A stretch of DNA of 64,000 nt from Ruminococcus sp. Lineage in GTDB: Bacteria > Bacillota > Clostridia > Oscillospirales > Ruminococcaceae. The stretch's first letter is position 1. Every line of letters begins with the position of its first letter. The stretch covers positions 3,378 through 67,377 of the forward strand of contig JAGCWY010000131.1 in NCBI GenBank assembly GCA_017961625.1, written 5' to 3'. A model generated the notes under the pieces. It worked only from the letters and a program-made list of their open reading frames with translations, searched no databases and was not told the origin of the DNA. Position numbers and translations under genes: made by a program. Positions 59,751 to 64,000 of the stretch are shown piece after piece.

Positions 59751-61040
59751 TTACTCAGTGACAATATCAAGGAGTTCTTTATAATTATCAACGACTTTAT
59801 ATACAACTTCATTGTCACTTAAGGCCTCAAAATGCTTTTCTGCACATTTAATTTTATATCTTTCTAAAGGCGAAATATGCCCCAATTGCAAAGAATCAAG
59901 CGAACCTTTAGTTTCAGCTACAAAATAAATATGCTTTACTGTTCCTTCATAAAATGCGATAGACCAATCAGGATTGTATTTTCCAACTGGAGTAGATATA
60001 TAAAATCCGCTTGGCAACTTGACATATACAGCAACGGACTTATTTGTATCTAGTTTTGTTGCAAAATCGCATTCATTTTTCGAATCATAAACTATATGAT
60101 TATACAAATGCTTATTGGCTTTCATAGCATTTATATTTAATTTACCCTTGATAGTTGGTTCTGTAAATATTTCTGTACCATAACGTTCATCAAGAATATT
60201 ATATGTTATATGCTCTATAATTGCTGTGGCTTTTTGTTCGTTTATAAGCTGAGCTGATTTAAGAATAAATTCTTCTGGATTATATTTATACTGCTCAAAC
60301 ACCCCGGATTCTATACCAGTCAAAATACAAACAATATCTTTCCTTGTAAGTCCTGTTTCAATTATAGTTTTAGCTATGTTGTTAAGTTCGGAAGCTGATA
60401 ATTCACAGGCTTTTTCGTAAAAGAAATTAAAATTCTTAAAGAAATTCGTATATCGGTTGTTCTTTTTCTTATGTTTTATCTTATGAACATTTGATTCTGC
60501 TTCCGAGTATTCAACTGAGCTTAATATTGTTTGCAATTCTGATTTATACATTTCATTTATAGATTTGTTATCCAAAATATAAAACGAATTACAGATTTTT
60601 CTGTCGGTTTCAAGTTTAGGTTTATCAGGAATATCTTCTGCTTCTGTTTTATATAAAATGCTCATGATTTTCCTTCTGCGCTCTTTTAATCCTCTACGTA
60701 AGTTTTCGGAATCCGGATCTGATTCTGTTTTACCAATCGCAACATTGATTTCCATTAGAAGAGCTTTAAGTAGAAGTAAAAATGTTGTAGTTCGTTGCTG
60801 TCCATCAATAAGACTGTATTTAGTATCGTTATCCTTACAATTTATTATTATAGTACCGAAGAAATAGCGATCTTTACAACCTTCATCAATATACTCAAGA
60901 ATATCTTGCCATAATTTGTCACAGTTTATAATTTCCCATGAATAAGGTCTTTGATACTCTGGTATTTCAAATACAGCATCATCTTCAAGTTTAAGATAAT
61001 CTCCAATTTTTCTTAGTTTTGGTTCTATATTCTTAGCCAT
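59751..61040 (-). CDS. DUF262 N-terminus fused to C-terminal part of a type III restriction (Res) subunit
   Basis: 429 residues. Residues 20-210 match DUF262 (GmrS-like): IPEYQRPYSW at 26-35, FGT at 61-63, LIDGQQRTT at 77-85, the nucleotide-binding signature. From about residue 225 the sequence resembles the C-terminal end of type III restriction Res proteins (FEQYKYNPEEFILKSAQLIN, MKANKHLYNHIVYDS, LPSGFYISTPVGKYNPDW) including a PD-(D/E)xK nuclease core D358...ExK (E376-T-K378). The Res helicase part is absent. The frame is intact with RBS AAAGGAG. Either a real two-domain restriction enzyme or an in-frame deletion product of two former neighbours. Confidence 0.75.
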   Translation of the reverse strand: MAKNIEPKLRKIGDYLKLEDDAVFEIPEYQRPYSWEIINCDKLWQDILEYIDEGCKDRYFFGTIIINCKDNDTKYSLIDGQQRTTTFLLLLKALLMEINVAIGKTESDPDSENLRRGLKERRRKIMSILYKTEAEDIPDKPKLETDRKICNSFYILDNKSINEMYKSELQTILSSVEYSEAESNVHKIKHKKKNNRYTNFFKNFNFFYEKACELSASELNNIAKTIIETGLTRKDIVCILTGIESGVFEQYKYNPEEFILKSAQLINEQKATAIIEHITYNILDERYGTEIFTEPTIKGKLNINAMKANKHLYNHIVYDSKNECDFATKLDTNKSVAVYVKLPSGFYISTPVGKYNPDWSIAFYEGTVKHIYFVAETKGSLDSLQLGHISPLERYKIKCAEKHFEALSDNEVVYKVVDNYKELLDIVTE

Positions 61041-61076
61041 TACAATTCTCCTTTGTATAAGATTTCATAATATATG

Positions 61077-61508
61077 TCAGATAAATTCAATTTGAATATT
61101 ACTATCCTTCAAATTTAAGTCTGGATTGATATTCTTTATAAAAGTTCTGATTAGATTCTCAGTTGACGTTTTGGCTCTTGCAAGATTTTCATCATTATTT
61201 TCAAGCTGTTCGGTAAGATTATCTAATGCTTCTGCACGGTCATTTAACATCATTTTTACGCCTGAATCATTATCACCATTAAACTCTAAAAAGCCTTTTT
61301 CATATTTATAGAGATAAGCTTTAGTGTTATTATCAAGGGCTATATGATTTAACTGAGGAGTTTTTAACTTTACAAAGATGAAGTTGTTATAATCATCAAT
61401 TATAAATTCGCTGATACTCATATCAACTGTATAGACACCTGTCGCATTAAATTCAAGAAACCAAAGATTTAATACTGAATGAGAAAGATGAAATCGCAAC
61501 CATTTCAA
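61077..61508 (-). CDS. Hypothetical protein, possibly 5'-truncated
   Basis: 143 residues in the longest frame; no RBS precedes its first ATG (61508), and an internal ATG at residue 30 is also without one. The C-terminal half is acidic, with ALDNLTEQLENNDENLARA as a predicted helix. Ends 36 bases before the DUF262-Res gene starts on the same strand. No family recognised. Given its neighbours, probably the leftover of a larger defence-associated gene. Confidence 0.4.
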   Translation of the reverse strand: MKWLRFHLSHSVLNLWFLEFNATGVYTVDMSISEFIIDDYNNFIFVKLKTPQLNHIALDNNTKAYLYKYEKGFLEFNGDNDSGVKMMLNDRAEALDNLTEQLENNDENLARAKTSTENLIRTFIKNINPDLNLKDSNIQIEFI

Positions 61509-61566
61509 ATATGAATAAAATCAATAACATTACAGAAAAAAATGAACTGATTGATTTTATAGAACA

Positions 61567-62532
61567 TCACTGTTGTAGTAAAGAGACACAGTTTATTGGA
61601 TAATCTTTGCGTCGTCGTGAGGGTGATGTAAGGTCGCCAAAGAAAGCCTTTATAGGTGTGGTAACTCTGTCTTCTTCATACATATCAAGAATCTCTCGAT
61701 ACTCAATAGAAAGGTCAACAAGGTGTTCGCTTTCAATACATATAAGATACGGCATATCGTCAACGCCGTTTATCTGGCTATTCGAAGCGGTTATCCTGTC
61801 CTTTATGATCTCCGCATATTTTTCAAAATCTTCAAGCAGGTAGTAGTCGTCTGCATCAAGGAACTGTCTTATGCTTTCCTTTTCACCTGCAATAGTGAAC
61901 TCTTTGCAAATAGTAACATCTTCACTCGGACGAAGAGTACGGCTTTTCACATCGAGCTCCAATCTGCGATAAGCAAGAACATAAAGTCCTATTTTAGTAT
62001 TTACACTGAGGAGATTCAAACAAAGCTGAGTTACCTTACGCCGCTGATATTCACCCTCAAAACGCTTACGGAAGCTCTTGACGATAGCCTTAAACTGTCC
62101 TTCATCAATAAGATATCCGGCTGAAGTAAGTTTATCTCCGTCGATACGGTCAATAAGGTCATATTCGGATTTATACGGTATTGAATCTAGCTTATTACAA
62201 TCTGCAAGATAATTCAGTATTTTCAGATTGGCAGTATTTGTAAATACAAAGGCATATTTATTAGGATTTAACTTTATATCTTCAATCAAATCTTCGTTTA
62301 TTTCTTGATATGTTCCTTCGAGAATCTTTGATGATTCAATCTTATCAATATAAATAGTCAGCTCAGTATTCTGAAATGTTCCAAGATGAAGTCCTTCAAC
62401 ACGAAGTCTCCTATAGCGTGTATCTATATCATAAATACCTATCCAATACTTTGTAAGGCTACCTTGATTATTACGATATTCGATACTTAACCATTTTCCT
62501 TTCCTTAAGCCACCAACCAGGCCCCCCAGCAA
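61567..62532 (-). pseudogene. Frameshifted and 3'-truncated WYL-type protein, helicase-like family
   Basis: About 320 codons read WLSIEYRNNQGSLTKYWIGI and DIDTRYRRLRVEGLHLG, a WYL-like N-terminal region, then a long helical part ending PIKAFFGDLTSPSRRRKDYP and a stop after 8 more residues. In proteins that I associate with this arrangement a superfamily I helicase domain follows at this point, but it is absent (inference from memory, not searched). The only start is a TTG at 62532 without RBS, inside the fragment at 62471-62740, which continues the same gene in another frame. So the gene appears broken at both ends. Confidence 0.55.
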
Positions 62533-62740
62533 GACATTTCACTTCTGATTTAAATATAAAGGATATACCATATATTTTTTTTATGTTTTTTATAATAGGA
62601 GATATATCTTTATCTCCTTTAATCCATAAACAGCCTTTTTTGGTTCGGTTATCAACATATTGTAGGTCATGCAATTTAAGATAATCAAGAATGTCTTGAT
62701 CAGAAGATCCACTTAATTCAGCATATTTCATAAATTCCAT
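62471..62740 (-). pseudogene. N-terminal fragment of the broken WYL-type gene
   Basis: Start ATG at 62740 has TTGGAG as RBS (MEFMKYAELSGSSDQD). About 89 residues follow with VDNRTKKGCLWIKGDKD and a final GGPGWW, a small domain often seen on restriction-associated proteins. The frame then runs out after 13 residues, while the neighbouring frame continues as LRKGKWLSIEYRNNQ. A six-G run at 62521-62527 and a nearby A-rich stretch are likely slip sites. One frame change would join this to 61567-62532. Confidence 0.5.
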
Positions 62741-62751
62741 ACAGAACTCCA

Positions 62752-63123
62752 ATTGTTGAAAAGCCAAGACGCAGGCGAGTATTTATTAACGATGACCAGT
62801 TCGCGAAGTTGCAGTTCAACAACGATGAATGTAAGGTAAGTGAGATTGCTAAAGAGATAAACCGCGTTATTGCAGGCAATGAAACTAAAAAGTTTCAGGC
62901 TGCATGGATAAACGATTGGCTAGAAAGTATAGGTATGCTTTGCAGAAATGCAGACGGTCAGCGCATTGCTACAAGTGAAGGCGGCGACATCGGTATAAAA
63001 TCGCATTTGAAAACAAGTCAAAAGGGTGATGATTATTATCTGAATCTGTATTCAATTCAGGCACAGGCTTTCATTTATGATAACCTTAGAGCGATTATTG
63101 ATCATCACTATTCCAATAAGTGA
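62752..63123 (+). pseudogene. 5'-truncated gene, C-terminal fragment
   Basis: An open frame without start codon or RBS that encodes a coherent domain: FAKLQFNNDECKVSEIAKEI, KFQAAWINDWLESIGML, a beta-rich stretch and final QAFIYDNLRAIIDHH. It is head to head with the WYL-type fragment, with the start regions touching at about 62740. No family recognised. It seems to be the end of a larger gene cut at its 5' side; a terminator follows at 63234. Confidence 0.5.
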
Positions 63124-63233
63124 GCTAGTTGTAATTAGCAACATGAAAATGATTATCTACTCATAAGTGCTATGAATGGATTCATATTGCATAGAATATA
63201 TGAGTTGATAGAATTTATATAATAAATAACGTA

Positions 63234-63262
63234 AAATCAGGGCGTAGTGCCCTGATTTGTTG
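63234..63262 (+). terminator. Terminator after the truncated gene
   Basis: AAATCAGGGC / GCCCTGATTT, 5-base loop, followed by GTTGATT. Confidence 0.65.
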
Positions 63263-63271
63263 ATTATTTAC

Positions 63272-63300
63272 TTGCATTTTGGAAGAATTTATGGTATACT
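63272..63300 (+). promoter_or_regulatory. Sigma-A promoter without an obvious gene
   Basis: TTGCAT, 17-base spacer, TATACT. A 31-codon ORF (63345-63440, RBS GAAGGGG) follows, then the tRNA-like fragment. The original transcript may have been a tRNA or an integrase leader. Confidence 0.5.
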
Positions 63301-63482
63301 ATTTTTGCGTTAATATACCTGATGAAGAGTGATGAGAAGGGGCAATGAATTTAATAGCTGTACATCAATTCATACATCAATTTTTGAATTCCACCACGTG
63401 TTATTACGTATCGTATAGTGATACAAACGCCTATAATTAGATTGTGTGGCATTGAGTGACACTTGATGATATACAGAGAGTA

Positions 63483-63530
63483 TATCTCATAACCCGAAGG
63501 TCATTGGTTCAAATTCAGCTGCAGAAACCA
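63483..63530 (+). tRNA. tRNA-Met-like 3' half (attachment-site remnant)
   Basis: CTCATAA as a CAT anticodon loop, CCCGAAGGTC as the variable region and T-arm start, TTGGTTCAAAT, and a final ACCA. There is no matching 5' half upstream, and the T-stem pairs badly, so it is not a working tRNA. Such fragments are left where elements integrate into the 3' end of tRNA genes. A weak terminator hairpin (GGAGTATGTG / CACACATTC, T-run) follows at 63537-63567. Confidence 0.45.
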
Positions 63531-63919
63531 GAAACAAGGAGTATGTGCTTCACACATTCTTTTTTATTTAAGGTTTATAATAGCCATTTGATGCGATAGT
63601 TATACAAGAACTGATGGCGTTGAGAGATAATTTACATAAAAAATATAGATGAACAAAGCTTGGTATAAGCTCAGTTTTCATTATGACGGTGCAAAGTTAT
63701 GTCAAGTGACAATCAATTAAGAACTATGCATATGTTAACTAAAAAGAATACAGATTCCATCGTCTAAAACAGCTAAATATAATTCGAAATGATACCATCA
63801 ATTATGTTATTCAAAACCAACAGAGGGGCTGTAAAAAAACTCAGTCCCCCAAACGAACACGGGGCCTCGTAAAGAGGCCCCAAATTTTATAGCAAAAAAA
63901 CAAACTGCACAACAATAAC

Positions 63920-63948
63920 TTGCGTGCAGCTGTTTTTAGTGATATAAT
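63920..63948 (+). promoter_or_regulatory. Transposase promoter
   Basis: TTGCGT, 17-base spacer, TATAAT; 13 bases before the transposase start, so nearly leaderless. Confidence 0.65.
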
Positions 63949-63961
63949 CAAATTACCAAAT

Positions 63962-64000
63962 ATGATAACCACTGAGAACTATTATAAACCAATCCAACTG
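63962..64000 (+). CDS. Transposase, first 13 codons
   Basis: Reads MITTENYYKPIQL up to the window end. The YYKPIQL beginning is typical of IS1182/IS5-like transposases in Firmicutes. No classic RBS. Partial; call is tentative. Confidence 0.5.
   Translation, partial: MITTENYYKPIQL

Larger units (their letters stand above)
63825..64000 (+). mobile_element. Left end of an insertion sequence (IS1182-like), cut by the window edge
   Basis: Begins with GGGGCTGTAAAAAAACTCAG, the kind of terminal repeat seen on IS1182-like elements, followed by a hairpin GGGGCCTC / GAGGCCCC (63861-63881) that may stop incoming transcription, a promoter and the transposase start. The family assignment rests on the terminal repeat and the first 13 codons of the transposase. 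Confidence 0.5.

Noticed and set aside
61511..61603. 30-codon plus-strand ORF between the hypothetical and WYL-type genes
   Set aside because: No RBS and overlaps the end of the minus-strand fragment; could be a gene scrap, but nothing supports it.

Overview
The window looks like chromosomal DNA of a cellulosome-forming gut or rumen anaerobe of the genus Ruminococcus (Oscillospiraceae). The evidence is six dockerin-bearing secreted proteins (one a GH5 cellulase), Thr-rich linkers, strong AGGAGG-type ribosome binding sites, TTGACA/TATAAT promoters and a SCIFF peptide with its radical-SAM maturase. The species cannot be fixed from sequence alone; the dockerins resemble those of the R. albus / R. 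flavefaciens group.

Layout. 0-4.3 kb: 3' end of a GH5-dockerin cellulase, an alpha/beta hydrolase plus XRE-AbrB regulator, then a graveyard of group II intron pieces. 4.4-7.3 kb: a membrane diguanylate cyclase and a PAS-GGDEF-EAL protein. 7.4-16 kb: a redox/sulfur block (ferredoxin, 4Fe-4S membrane protein, thioredoxin, Crp/Fnr regulator, CoA-disulfide reductase-rhodanese, rhodanese lipoprotein), with two near-identical palindromic operators placed at -41 of two promoters, followed by a tightly overlapping five-gene operon. 16-26.2 kb: PH-domain membrane protein and four large secreted dockerin proteins (two M6 metalloproteases, one BspA-type LRR giant, one unknown). 26.2-27.5 kb: almost gene-free, but with two promoter-to-terminator transcription units, one holding a 23-codon leader-like peptide that overlaps a potential antiterminator. 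27.5-34.5 kb: O-antigen-ligase-like protein, HAD phosphatase with a glycerol-1-phosphate dehydrogenase-like enzyme, a duplicated-domain dockerin protein, and an ECF sigma factor with a Thr-rich transmembrane partner. 34.7-43.2 kb: OppA-like lipoprotein, VanY carboxypeptidase, AraC regulator, SCIFF maturase and SCIFF peptide, dockerin-SGNH hydrolase, ABC-F protein. 43.4-48.1 kb: candidate ncRNA, a PBP-GGDEF-AraC hybrid regulator, Zn-ribbon protein, SIMPL protein, CDF transporter. 48.2-56.7 kb: housekeeping genes on the minus strand (FolC, SDR, Dabb, GNAT, pyruvate kinase, UvrD/PcrA helicase). 57-59 kb: VWA lipoprotein and tRNA-Gln. 59-64 kb: a decayed defence/mobile region with a DUF262-Res chimera, a frameshifted WYL-type protein, a 5'-truncated gene, a tRNA 3'-half and the left end of an insertion sequence.

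Functional themes are extracellular polymer degradation through several dockerin classes, thiol/Fe-S redox homeostasis under one Crp/Fnr-type regulator, c-di-GMP signalling, cell-surface polysaccharide synthesis, and remnants of mobile and defence elements. The least explained features are the peptide/attenuator unit near 26.7-27.1 kb, the two orphan promoter-terminator RNAs (27.2 and 43.5 kb), the DUF262-Res fusion, and the promoter held between perfect inverted repeats ahead of the ECF sigma gene. All calls come from reading the sequence; no database search was run.
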